Assembly: GCA_014379275.1 (NCBI GenBank)
Contig: JACMMA010000117.1
Coordinates: 1-5,656, forward strand
From: Armatimonadota bacterium
Lineage (GTDB): Bacteria > Armatimonadota > Armatimonadia > Armatimonadales > Armatimonadaceae
Length of the DNA: 5,656 nucleotides
Direction: 5' to 3'
Each line of letters opens with the position of its first letter. The stretch's first letter is position 1. Below are positions 1 to 5,656 of this stretch, in pieces. The notes under the pieces are model-generated. The model had not been told where the DNA came from. It was given only the letters and a program-made list of their open reading frames with translations, and made no database searches. Made by a program: the position numbers and the translations under genes.

Positions 1-1454
1 AGGATGCGCGGCAGGGCGATTACGACCGAGTCGGTTTTGTTTTTGGCATACAGCGCGGGGAGCAGTTCGCGCCCCAGTGCGCCCCACATCGGCGTGAACA
101 CGTAGAACGCGCCGAGCAGTACCATCACCCAGAACGTCGTGCGCTTCGCCGAGCGACCGTCCGGGTTGGTGTAGAATCGGACCAGGATATGCGGCAGTCC
201 CGCCGTCCCGCAAACCAGCGCGATGATCAGGGAGTAGGTGTACAGGAGCGGGTACCCATGCTTGCCGGTCAGGGTGCCGTAGGGTTCGATCCACTTTTTG
301 TTCGCGGGCGCGTTCGGGACGTAACTATTACCGAGTAGCATCCCTTTGACCGGCGTTTCAAACTCGACCTTCACGGTGCCTATCGTTGGCTTGCCGCGAC
401 CATCGTCTACAGTGTACGGGGTTGCCCAAATAGTAGCACCATCTGGAAGTACAACGCCTCGCGCCCCGTTCGCGAGGCGGACCAGAGAAACACGTTTGTG
501 GCGTTCTTCAAGCTGTACTCGTGCCTCAAACAACGGCGGAAGCAGAGCACCTTGTTCGGTCGCTAGAGCGAGGAGTTCATGATTTCCCCTGTTTTTGTCG
601 GCTTCCCCGTAGTAGACAGGTAGGGAAGCCACTAAGGCATCATCTGGAACGCCAGTGGTGGAAGGCGGTACCGCTGTCACCTTGTATAAGGTCGCGCCGT
701 TAACAACCATCAACGACCTTCCCCGTGTGGAAAATGTGACCGCATTGGCGGGGGCTTTTTCACGCCCCGGTATGTTGAGGAGCACATTACTAGCGGCACG
801 CGGCGCGTTTTCCGAGTCGATAGCGTTCCTGCCGACCGCTTTGTCATAGCCGCCGTAGAGGGACGCGATCACGAAGAACGGCACCGCGATGGCGAACGCT
901 TTCGCCCAATACTGGAACGCCTGAACCAGCGTGATGCCCTTCATGCCGCCGAGCGCGACGTTGAACGTGATCACCGCGCCGACGATGACGATGCCGACAT
1001 AATAGGGCCAGCCCATGATGGTGGACATCGTTAAGCCTGCTCCTTTCATCTGGGGCATCGTGTAGAAGAAACCGATACAAAGCACGAACAGCACGGCGAC
1101 CTTGCGGAACGCGGGCGAGTCGAACCGCCCTTCGGCGAAGTCGGGGATGGTGTACGCGCCGAACCGGCGGAGCGGCCCGGCAATAAACAGGAGCAGGAAG
1201 AGATAGCCCGCTGCGTACCCGACCGGGTACCAGAGCGCGTCGTAGCCGTTCTTCATTACCAAGCCCGCGATGCCCATGAACGATGCGGCGGAAAGGTACT
1301 CGCCGGAAATCGCGGCGGCGTTCAGCGATACCCCGACCGAACGTCCGGCGACGAAGAAGTCCGACGCCGACTTCGATTGTCGCGTCGCGTAGATGCCCAT
1401 CGCAATCGTAGCGAGCGTGATCAGTATCACGGCAAAGAGGGGAATCAATGTCAT
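1..1454 (-). CDS. ActP-like sodium:solute symporter (cation/acetate symporter type), 3' end outside window
   Basis: This is an integral membrane secondary transporter of the SSS family (TC 2.A.21), probably importing a small carboxylate such as acetate with a cation. Reading the minus strand from the ATG at 1454 gives 484 uninterrupted codons running off the window edge; no stop is reached, so the C-terminus is missing. Family signatures seen: SGEYLSAASFMGIAG at residues 50-64, GGMKGITLVQAFQYW at 169-183, and TAGLPHILVRFYTNPDG at 417-433, all typical of the ActP branch. Hydrophobic segments lie near residues 3-23, 42-65, 73-95, 118-135, 150-168, 183-200, 403-421 and 439-460. A hydrophilic stretch of about 200 residues (201-402) separates TM6 from TM7 and should be extracellular if the usual N-out topology holds. 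The start is supported by AGGAG 8 nt upstream. A DUF485 gene, the usual partner, lies 3.5 kb upstream on the same strand instead of adjacent. The family call is firm; the substrate is inferred from subfamily resemblance. Confidence 0.92.
   Translation of the reverse strand, partial: MTLIPLFAVILITLATIAMGIYATRQSKSASDFFVAGRSVGVSLNAAAISGEYLSAASFMGIAGLVMKNGYDALWYPVGYAAGYLFLLLFIAGPLRRFGAYTIPDFAEGRFDSPAFRKVAVLFVLCIGFFYTMPQMKGAGLTMSTIMGWPYYVGIVIVGAVITFNVALGGMKGITLVQAFQYWAKAFAIAVPFFVIASLYGGYDKAVGRNAIDSENAPRAASNVLLNIPGREKAPANAVTFSTRGRSLMVVNGATLYKVTAVPPSTTGVPDDALVASLPVYYGEADKNRGNHELLALATEQGALLPPLFEARVQLEERHKRVSLVRLANGARGVVLPDGATIWATPYTVDDGRGKPTIGTVKVEFETPVKGMLLGNSYVPNAPANKKWIEPYGTLTGKHGYPLLYTYSLIIALVCGTAGLPHILVRFYTNPDGRSAKRTTFWVMVLLGAFYVFTPMWGALGRELLPALYAKNKTDSVVIALPRI
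321..850 (-). other. Segment encoding the long TM6-TM7 extracellular loop of the symporter
   Basis: This part of the symporter gene encodes roughly residues 202-378. It lacks hydrophobic helices and reads like a beta-rich soluble domain, with alternating segments such as residues 237-262 and 330-366. Codon use shifts here: CTA, TTA, GGT, GAT, AAT, ACT, GTA and CCA are common, whereas the membrane-helix parts on both sides favour GC-ending codons. The frame stays open and the flanking helices resume cleanly, so it is a real part of the protein and not a frameshift or an interrupting element. Long loops at this site occur in some ActP-like symporters (recalled, not checked). Boundaries are approximate. 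Confidence 0.6.
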
Positions 1455-1462
1455 TCAGCAAA

Positions 1463-1467
1463 CTCCT
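1463..1467 (-). promoter_or_regulatory. Shine-Dalgarno sequence of the symporter gene
   Basis: The minus strand reads AGGAG here, followed by an 8-nt spacer and then the ATG at 1454. This strong, well-spaced site decides the start codon of the symporter and indicates that it is translated independently, not by coupling to an upstream gene. Confidence 0.8.
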
Positions 1468-1570
1468 GCGTGCCCGGAAATAGTTCGTCGTCGAGAAATA
1501 TCTATCCGTCCCGGGTATAGTCACGCAATATATTGTCTGCTCTGTCGCTTTATTCCTTCTCGTCTGCCTC

Positions 1571-1614
1571 TTCTTTTGTCCTCCCGGACGGGGCAAACTG
1601 GGAGGACAAAAGAA
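1571..1614. repeat. Perfect 15-bp inverted repeat in the divergent promoter region
   Basis: TTCTTTTGTCCTCCC at 1571-1585 is exactly the reverse complement of GGGAGGACAAAAGAA at 1600-1614, with a 14-nt spacer. Neither strand has a run of T after the stem, and both genes start outward from this gap, so it is a poor candidate for an intrinsic terminator of either gene. It would sit in the 5' leader of the HEAT transcript if transcription starts to its left, or act as a protein-binding site. It could also stop leftward read-through antisense to the HEAT gene. Its role is unknown. Confidence 0.75.
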
Positions 1615-1670
1615 AGAAAACTTAACGTCATGGCTTGTTGGAACGATAAGAAAAGTGGAGACATACTGAG

Positions 1671-4600
1671 ATGACCCCCCGAACCAGAGAACTGATTTCG
1701 CGGCTGGATAAAGCCACACATACCGAACGAATTCGCGAAATGATGGCGCACGGGCAAGCCGCGCGTACCGATGGGCAAACCGCTGCGACCCTGCAGGAAC
1801 TCGCCGGGAGCGATAACTTTTACGAGCGTTCTCTTGCCTTAATGTCTTGCTATGCCACCCGTGACGGAGCGATGACGCTGCGTTTCCTGGCAGACCGATC
1901 CCGGCTTCTGCGAGGAGTCGCCCTCGGGTTGGTACCGCTCGCCTGCACCGACGAACAGCTCGTGACCGTGTTACAGTCGGCCCTCCCGAAAGCACAAATT
2001 ACGCTTTTGCGAAGCCTGCGCAACCACAAGCGTTCCGGCGCGATAGACCGCTTTCTGGAATCCATCGCGGCGGGCGACGACCCGACCACGCTCGGGGAGT
2101 ATTTGGTCTTCGGCTCCGCCGCTTTCGTCCGGCGCTATCTGGAGCGGGGGGCGGAACGGTTCGGCGAAACCGATTGGCGACGTATGGCTCGGACGCATCC
2201 CGACGTCGCCGTCGAAGCACTTGCCGAACGACTGCGGCAACAGACTGATTCCGATCCGCGACTGCTCGCTCATCTGAACGCCGTGCTGCCAGAACTTTCC
2301 GAGACACGACCGGACGCCGTGCTGGAACTGGTGCGTTCGGTCCTGCGCTACGAGTCCCCGTCGCGGCTGTCGTTGCAACGGCTGGCGGAGCGCCGCCCCG
2401 ACGCGATCGCGGATCTCGCGCTGACGGTGGAGGACGCACTTCCGGTACAGTTCGGCGATATCGCCGCTCGCCTGTCGGAAGACCGGCTGTTCGCCCTGCT
2501 GGAAAGCCGTCCCGTGCTGCTCAAGTCCCTGCCCGGCAACCTTTATCGTCTCGCCCCGTCGCTCCGTGCGAAGGTATACGCGGTCGCGGGGCGCGGCTGG
2601 CAGAGCAAGGATGGCGTGGTGGACGACACGGTTATCGCGGCGCTTCCCGCCCCGGTGCGCGAATCCGAGGCGCGACGCCATCTGGCATTGCCATATTTGC
2701 AGACACCCGACGCGTCCCGTTTTTCCTACGCGACGTTTCTGCCGTGGGACGAGGCCCGCGTCGTTCTGGACCCGTATATCAAAAACCCGGACGCCGAACT
2801 GCGGGGCGACGCGCTTTCCGCGTTGATCCGGACCGCGCGCTATCATGTCGACCGAATGGGCGATGTGCTGGCTCTGGTTCGCGCCCGCAACAATGAGCAG
2901 GACCCGGTACGCCGCGCTCTACTCGGATCGCTCGGCGCCCTGCCGCCGTCGCGCTGGCAAACCGGGCACCTCGACGCCCTGGGGCAGATCATCCGTGACG
3001 CCCTCGACGCGTCGGACCTATCTTTCGCGACGGCGAGCCAGGCCGAACAGCTGGTCGTCAAAATGGTGCCGTTTCATCCGGATTGGGCGGCGCCGTGGCT
3101 TGCTACCCTGGTCAAAGAGCGAGGGCAGGTGACGTTTTATGGGCTGCAGGATAGGCTTACCGACCAGGACGTCCGCCGGATCGCGCCCGCTCTTTTGCCC
3201 GTGCTCACTTCCTGGCGGACACACGAGCGTCAGCAAAATCTGCTGAGTGCGGCGCGGGCGTTCGCCCTGCGGTTTCACGTTTTCGAGGAGTTCGGCGCAC
3301 TGCTGGAAGGGGTCGTTCAAACCTCGAAACACAGCTATATCGTTTCGCAAATACTCGACATTCTGCGTCAGCATCAGCCCGAACGGTTTCGACGGCTCGT
3401 GCCACAACTACTCATCGGCGATAAAAGCGTCGTGACACTGCCCGTCGTTTATAACTACCTCCACCGGAAACGGCAGGATTTAATTACGCCGTTTCTGGGG
3501 CAACAAGCCTACGAGGGGCGATTCAGCACCGGGCGGACGCGTTTTGTTTTGCCGCTACTATTCGGGTTCGAGCGCTGGACGGCGCGACAGCAGGAACTGT
3601 TCGCGGAAACGCTGGAACGAGTCAGTCAGGACGCCGCCCGAGACACACCGGCGATTTCTCAGGTAATCACGCAGCTTGCCGCCCTGCCGGCGGTGTATCC
3701 GGCACGTCTTTTCGTCCTCGCGGATGCACCGGGCACGAAAACCGCGGTGCGCGATCTCGCGTTGCAGTCGCTCGCACGGCTGGATGCGGGGCAAGGTGTC
3801 CCGGTACTGGTAGAGGCACTCGGTGATGACCGTGCCCGGATCGCGATTTACGCCCTCCGTGCGGCGATACTCGAAATGCCCGCCGAAAACGCCCTGACGT
3901 TGTTACAAAACGCACCGACGCAAAAAGTGACGGTCGCGAAGGAGGTGGTGCGTCTCCTCGGTGATCTGCGAACGCCGCGTTCTCTTCCCGTGCTGCTGGC
4001 GATGGCTCAAAAGCCGTTGCATCGCGACGTGCGAGTCGCGTTGCTTCGCGCCTTGTGGGATCACATCGAGCAGGACGAAACATGGCCTGTACTGAATGCC
4101 GCCGCGACAGACCCGGACGCCGCCGTCGCGCGCGGCGTGGTACGCATCCCGGTGGATCGTCTTTCCGTGCGCGCCGCCGGACGACTGCGCCGACTGCTGG
4201 CGATGTTGCTCGAACACCCGGACGTACAGGTGCGTCTCGACGTCCTCGCCCGGTGTTCCGGATTGCCGATCTCGGACAGCGAGCGCGTGCTTTTACCGCC
4301 GTTACTAGCACGACTCGAAACAAGGTCGCCGAAAGAAATAGATAGTGCCGCCCAGGCGATTTTCAGCACCTATGGTGGGCGCGATGCGGACGCTATCGCG
4401 GACACCGTTGGGCGGATTCAGAAGAACCGGCGCGCGTTGACGGCAGTGCTCACCGTGATGCAGGCAAATATCCGGCAAAACCGCCGACTGCTCCGGGAAG
4501 CAACCCGCAGGGTCCTGACCGTGCTGGCGTCCGATCCTCTGACCGCTCGTGCGCGCGCCGAGCTTGCGGTCGTGGGGCTGGGCGGAACAGAACTCGCTGA

Positions 4601-4904
4601 ATTTTTCAGCGCATTGGTGCAAGCCGATGAATTGCATGCGGAAGCTCTGATGACGTCGGCGAACGCGATCGGATCGGATTCCGTCCTGTCTCCCGCGGAG
4701 ATGAACGCGGCGGAAGCGATCCTGCGGGAAGCCGATAGTAGCAGTCTACGCCGCCTCGCACTCGCGTTTCTGGTCGCCCAGGCGGGCACGACAGGAGGAT
4801 GGACCGGCGAGAGACGCGCCCGCCACGCTGCCTACTGCCGCGATGCGTCGGCACTCGTCGCTGGCGCCGCACAATTCACCGAACTGCCCGAAGAGAGTAA
4901 TTAG
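1671..4904 (+). CDS. Large HEAT/armadillo-like repeat protein of unknown function (1077 aa)
   Basis: I do not recognise a named family. The protein has no signal peptide and no transmembrane helix, and is rich in Leu, Ala and Arg with amphipathic helix pairs throughout, as in alpha-solenoids. HEAT-like units are clearest at about residues 690-884, where units of about 30 residues begin near 690, 720, 751, 784, 815 and 849 (for example HRDVRVALLRALWDHI and HPDVQVRLDVLARC). Further units are seen near 372-430 (NPDAELRGDALSALIRTARYH, then DPVRRALLGSLGALP) and near 51-101. Residues 120-350 are more divergent helical sequence. No nuclease, kinase, NTPase or DNA-binding catalytic motif was found, so it is probably a cytoplasmic scaffold or protein-binding platform. 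The start ATG has only a moderate upstream GTGGAG. It lies divergent to the symporter and convergent with the DUF485 gene, on the opposite strand to both. Its codon use is GC-rich, similar to its neighbours, so it gives no clear sign of recent transfer. The coding call is firm; the fold is inferred; the function is unknown. Confidence 0.9.
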   Translation: MTPRTRELISRLDKATHTERIREMMAHGQAARTDGQTAATLQELAGSDNFYERSLALMSCYATRDGAMTLRFLADRSRLLRGVALGLVPLACTDEQLVTVLQSALPKAQITLLRSLRNHKRSGAIDRFLESIAAGDDPTTLGEYLVFGSAAFVRRYLERGAERFGETDWRRMARTHPDVAVEALAERLRQQTDSDPRLLAHLNAVLPELSETRPDAVLELVRSVLRYESPSRLSLQRLAERRPDAIADLALTVEDALPVQFGDIAARLSEDRLFALLESRPVLLKSLPGNLYRLAPSLRAKVYAVAGRGWQSKDGVVDDTVIAALPAPVRESEARRHLALPYLQTPDASRFSYATFLPWDEARVVLDPYIKNPDAELRGDALSALIRTARYHVDRMGDVLALVRARNNEQDPVRRALLGSLGALPPSRWQTGHLDALGQIIRDALDASDLSFATASQAEQLVVKMVPFHPDWAAPWLATLVKERGQVTFYGLQDRLTDQDVRRIAPALLPVLTSWRTHERQQNLLSAARAFALRFHVFEEFGALLEGVVQTSKHSYIVSQILDILRQHQPERFRRLVPQLLIGDKSVVTLPVVYNYLHRKRQDLITPFLGQQAYEGRFSTGRTRFVLPLLFGFERWTARQQELFAETLERVSQDAARDTPAISQVITQLAALPAVYPARLFVLADAPGTKTAVRDLALQSLARLDAGQGVPVLVEALGDDRARIAIYALRAAILEMPAENALTLLQNAPTQKVTVAKEVVRLLGDLRTPRSLPVLLAMAQKPLHRDVRVALLRALWDHIEQDETWPVLNAAATDPDAAVARGVVRIPVDRLSVRAAGRLRRLLAMLLEHPDVQVRLDVLARCSGLPISDSERVLLPPLLARLETRSPKEIDSAAQAIFSTYGGRDADAIADTVGRIQKNRRALTAVLTVMQANIRQNRRLLREATRRVLTVLASDPLTARARAELAVVGLGGTELAEFFSALVQADELHAEALMTSANAIGSDSVLSPAEMNAAEAILREADSSSLRRLALAFLVAQAGTTGGWTGERRARHAAYCRDASALVAGAAQFTELPEESN

Positions 4905-4909
4905 GAGAC

Positions 4910-4978
4910 AGGTCACAGGAAAAAGGACAGGAGGGAACACGCGGCACCGACACCGGCGATTCCCTTCCCCTGTAACCT
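4910..4978. terminator. Imperfect hairpin in the convergent gap; possible two-way terminator
   Basis: AGGTCACAGG at 4910-4919 pairs with CCTGTAACCT at 4969-4978 with one mismatch, and inside it AGGGAA at 4932-4937 pairs with TTCCCT at 4960-4965. The structure fills the gap between the convergent HEAT and DUF485 stop codons and overlaps the last bases of the DUF485 stop. Neither side has a T-tract, so if it ends transcription it does so weakly or with Rho. Position, more than structure, supports the call. Confidence 0.35.
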
Positions 4979-5309
4979 AGCCCCGTGCCCCGCCAATCCC
5001 GCCCTTATACTCGGCGACAATCTCGGCTTCGAGTCGATCGGACTCGCGCACGAAGTAGCCGCTGAGTAGCCAGGTCAAGGGGTAGAAGAGTACGCCCAGG
5101 AAAAGCCAGGTGAGGGTGAATCCGCCGACCCGCGTCCCGGCAAGCTCGGGCAGAAGCCAGTTGACGATGGGCAGACCGAATATCAAAATCAAGAACACGG
5201 CGGCGACGCGTATACTGAGCGCGGCTTGCCGCCCCATGATGGCGCGTATCAAGACGGCTTGCGCGGCAGAATCAACAGGCGGTGTGCGTTCGGATTGGGG
5301 TTCCGGCAT
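4977..5309 (-). CDS. DUF485 family (YjcH-like) small membrane protein, probable symporter partner
   Basis: This 110-residue protein has a polar N-terminus (1-28), a membrane helix at about 33-53 ending in the sequence PIVNWLLPEL, a short loop, and a second helix at about 62-84 within GFTLTWLFLGVLFYPLTWLL. A charged tail with SDRLEAEIV follows at 90-98. Two helices, the GFTLTWLFLG-type second helix and the acidic/basic tail fit DUF485, whose members are about 100 residues long. These proteins are typically encoded directly ahead of an ActP-type symporter, and their biochemical role is not well established. Here the symporter is on the same strand but 3.5 kb downstream, past the oppositely oriented HEAT gene. 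The start at 5309 is supported by AAGGA 10 nt upstream; an internal ATG at residue 25 would cut into the conserved RQAALSIR run. It could be confused with DUF4212 small subunits, but the helix sequences fit DUF485 better. Confidence 0.82.
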   Translation of the reverse strand: MPEPQSERTPPVDSAAQAVLIRAIMGRQAALSIRVAAVFLILIFGLPIVNWLLPELAGTRVGGFTLTWLFLGVLFYPLTWLLSGYFVRESDRLEAEIVAEYKGGIGGARG

Positions 5310-5322
5310 GGAAACGGTTTCC
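5310..5322. promoter_or_regulatory. 13-bp palindrome abutting the DUF485 start codon
   Basis: GGAAACGGTTTCC is a perfect palindrome of 6-bp arms around one base, directly next to the start codon and overlapping the ribosome-binding site. It shares the GAAAC/GTTTC half-site with the inverted repeat at 5329-5354, which suggests a repeated operator motif. This is inference from symmetry and position only. Confidence 0.35.
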
Positions 5323-5324
5323 TT
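5320..5324 (-). promoter_or_regulatory. Ribosome-binding site of the DUF485 gene
   Basis: The minus strand reads AAGGA, 10 nt before the ATG at 5309. The spacing is slightly long. It overlaps the 13-bp palindrome at 5310-5322, so folding or binding there could affect translation. Confidence 0.55.
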
Positions 5325-5328
5325 CGAT

Positions 5329-5354
5329 GAAACAGGATTAATGCAAACTGTTTC
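5329..5354. promoter_or_regulatory. Operator-like inverted repeat upstream of the DUF485 gene
   Basis: GAAACAG at 5329-5335 and CTGTTTC at 5348-5354 are perfect inverted 7-mers separated by 12 bp containing ATTAAT, which could serve as a -10 region. Centre-to-centre spacing of about 19 bp suits a dimeric regulator. It lies 20-45 bp upstream of the start codon, between the gene and the long inverted repeat. No regulator gene is visible in the window. Confidence 0.4.
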
Positions 5355-5366
5355 GTGTTGGAGGCG

Positions 5367-5656
5367 TTTGAATCCTTCTTGTTTTTGTGTTGCCCTGCCC
5401 GGGCGGGGGCAACCTTACGTTGCATCGTTGTACCTGCGGTGCTCGGGAGTCTTGCTACACCTGGCCCCGTGCTATGTTCCCGTGAATTCTACGGTTACAG
5501 GTTTTCACGGCTTGAAAACCTGTAACCGCCGAATTCACGGGAAAGAACCAACCGCTAGCAAAGAACCTAGCATCAACCCCGCACCGCAGGTACAACGATG
5601 CAACGTAAGGTTGCCCCCGCCCGGGCAGGGCAACACAAAAACAAGAAGGATTCAAA
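5367..5656. repeat. Long nested inverted repeat (MITE-like palindromic element), may continue past window
   Basis: Positions 5367-5442 are a perfect 76-bp reverse complement of 5581-5656, the last bases of the window. Between the arms lie unequal, unpaired shoulders (5443-5476, 34 nt; 5544-5580, 37 nt) around an inner hairpin at 5477-5543. Each arm also holds a small GC-rich hairpin around GCCCGGGC (5397-5404). No credible coding region lies inside. The outer ends read TTTGAATCC and GGATTCAAA. This structure fits a non-autonomous, transposon-derived miniature element or a large structured regulatory palindrome. Whether the arms extend beyond 5656, and whether there is a target-site duplication, cannot be seen. 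It begins 57 bp upstream of the DUF485 start, so it may carry or displace that gene's promoter. Confidence 0.85.
5477..5543. repeat. Inner hairpin of the long inverted repeat
   Basis: TTCCCGTGAATTC at 5477-5489 pairs with GAATTCACGGGAA at 5531-5543. After a 2x2 mismatch (TA against CC), CGGTTACAGGTTTTCA at 5492-5507 pairs with TGAAAACCTGTAACCG at 5513-5528, leaving a 5-nt loop at 5508-5512. The 29 paired positions make a very stable stem, but there is no T-tract after it on either strand. It can form independently of the outer arms. Confidence 0.85.

Larger units (their letters stand above)
1455..1670. promoter_or_regulatory. Divergent intergenic region between the symporter and HEAT-repeat genes
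   Basis: This 216-bp gap must carry the start signals for both flanking genes because they point away from each other. It is more AT-rich than the genes, especially 1495-1560, which includes the 10-bp palindrome CAATATATTG at 1526-1535 and TATA-like strings on both strands. No pair of boxes matches the sigma-70 consensus well enough to assign a promoter. Ahead of the HEAT gene the only ribosome-binding candidate is GTGGAG at 1655-1660, 10 nt before its ATG, which is moderate. An inverted repeat at 1571-1614 is listed separately. Confidence 0.5.

Noticed and set aside
346..849. Three short plus-strand open frames opposite the symporter loop
   Set aside because: The symporter frame runs unbroken through the region on the other strand; these are shadows favoured by its atypical codons.
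300..850. Frameshift or inserted element in the symporter gene
   Set aside because: Translation from 1454 stays in one frame through the region and resumes recognisable family sequence at residues 403-433, so no break exists.
1393..1674. Plus-strand open frame of 93 codons ending in an ATGA overlap with the HEAT start
   Set aside because: The overlap looks like translational coupling, but the first part is antisense to the conserved symporter N-terminus and the rest runs through the 15-bp inverted repeat; the product looks random.
844..1995. Minus-strand open frame of 383 codons spanning the symporter 5' end, the intergenic region and the HEAT gene start
   Set aside because: It overlaps the clearly better symporter frame on the same strand, and its Arg/Pro-rich sequence matches no family pattern; it is a GC-rich frame shadow.
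1971..2846. Minus-strand open frame of 291 codons antisense to the HEAT gene
   Set aside because: Long antisense frames are common opposite GC-rich genes. This one has no plausible ribosome site that I could see and no domain-like sequence.
3667..4323. Minus-strand open frame of 218 codons antisense to the HEAT gene
   Set aside because: Its composition is Arg/Pro/Ala low-complexity, as expected of a shadow frame, and the opposite strand carries convincing HEAT units.
5455..5655. Minus-strand open frame of 66 codons inside the long inverted repeat
   Set aside because: It reads through the inner hairpin and the right arm, so its sequence is dictated by the palindrome; no ribosome site or family resemblance.
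5367..5656. Possibility that the inverted repeat is a sequencing fold-back artefact at a contig end
   Set aside because: A fold-back would be symmetric throughout, but the 34-nt and 37-nt shoulders differ in length and sequence and the inner stem has a 2x2 mismatch. Not fully excluded, because the window ends exactly at the arm.

Overview
The window is GC-rich bacterial chromosomal DNA. It holds two halves of what looks like a small-solute uptake system, separated by a large solenoid-repeat gene on the other strand, with a long inverted-repeat element at the right edge. There is no rRNA, tRNA, CRISPR array or transposase. The phylum cannot be fixed from the sequence. The GC-rich coding style, an ActP-type symporter with a very long extracellular loop, and a ~1,000-residue HEAT-type protein would suit Armatimonadota, Planctomycetota or Chloroflexota, but this is only a guess.

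Layout, left to right. Positions 1-1454 (minus) carry the first 484 codons of a sodium:solute symporter of the acetate-permease (ActP) branch; its 3' end lies outside the window. The frame is open without interruption. Between predicted TM6 and TM7 it has a ~200-residue hydrophilic insertion with visibly more relaxed codon usage. Positions 1455-1670 are a divergent intergenic region with a good Shine-Dalgarno for the symporter and a perfect 15-bp inverted repeat. Positions 1671-4904 (plus) encode a 1077-residue soluble, all-helical HEAT/armadillo-like protein of unknown function. Positions 4905-4976 are a short convergent gap lying within an imperfect hairpin. Positions 4977-5309 (minus) encode a 110-residue, two-helix membrane protein of the DUF485 (YjcH) type. 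Upstream of it are two small palindromic sites. From 5367 to the window end there is a nested inverted repeat: 76-bp perfect outer arms, unpaired shoulders, and an inner hairpin of 13 + 16 bp.

How the genes may relate: DUF485 proteins and ActP-type symporters are usually adjacent and co-transcribed (for example yjcH-actP in E. coli). Here both are on the minus strand in the expected order, DUF485 first, but 3.5 kb apart with the HEAT gene in opposite orientation between them. The simplest reading is a former two-gene operon split by insertion of the HEAT gene. Alternatively, the HEAT gene is a stable partner or regulator. The sequence alone cannot separate these.
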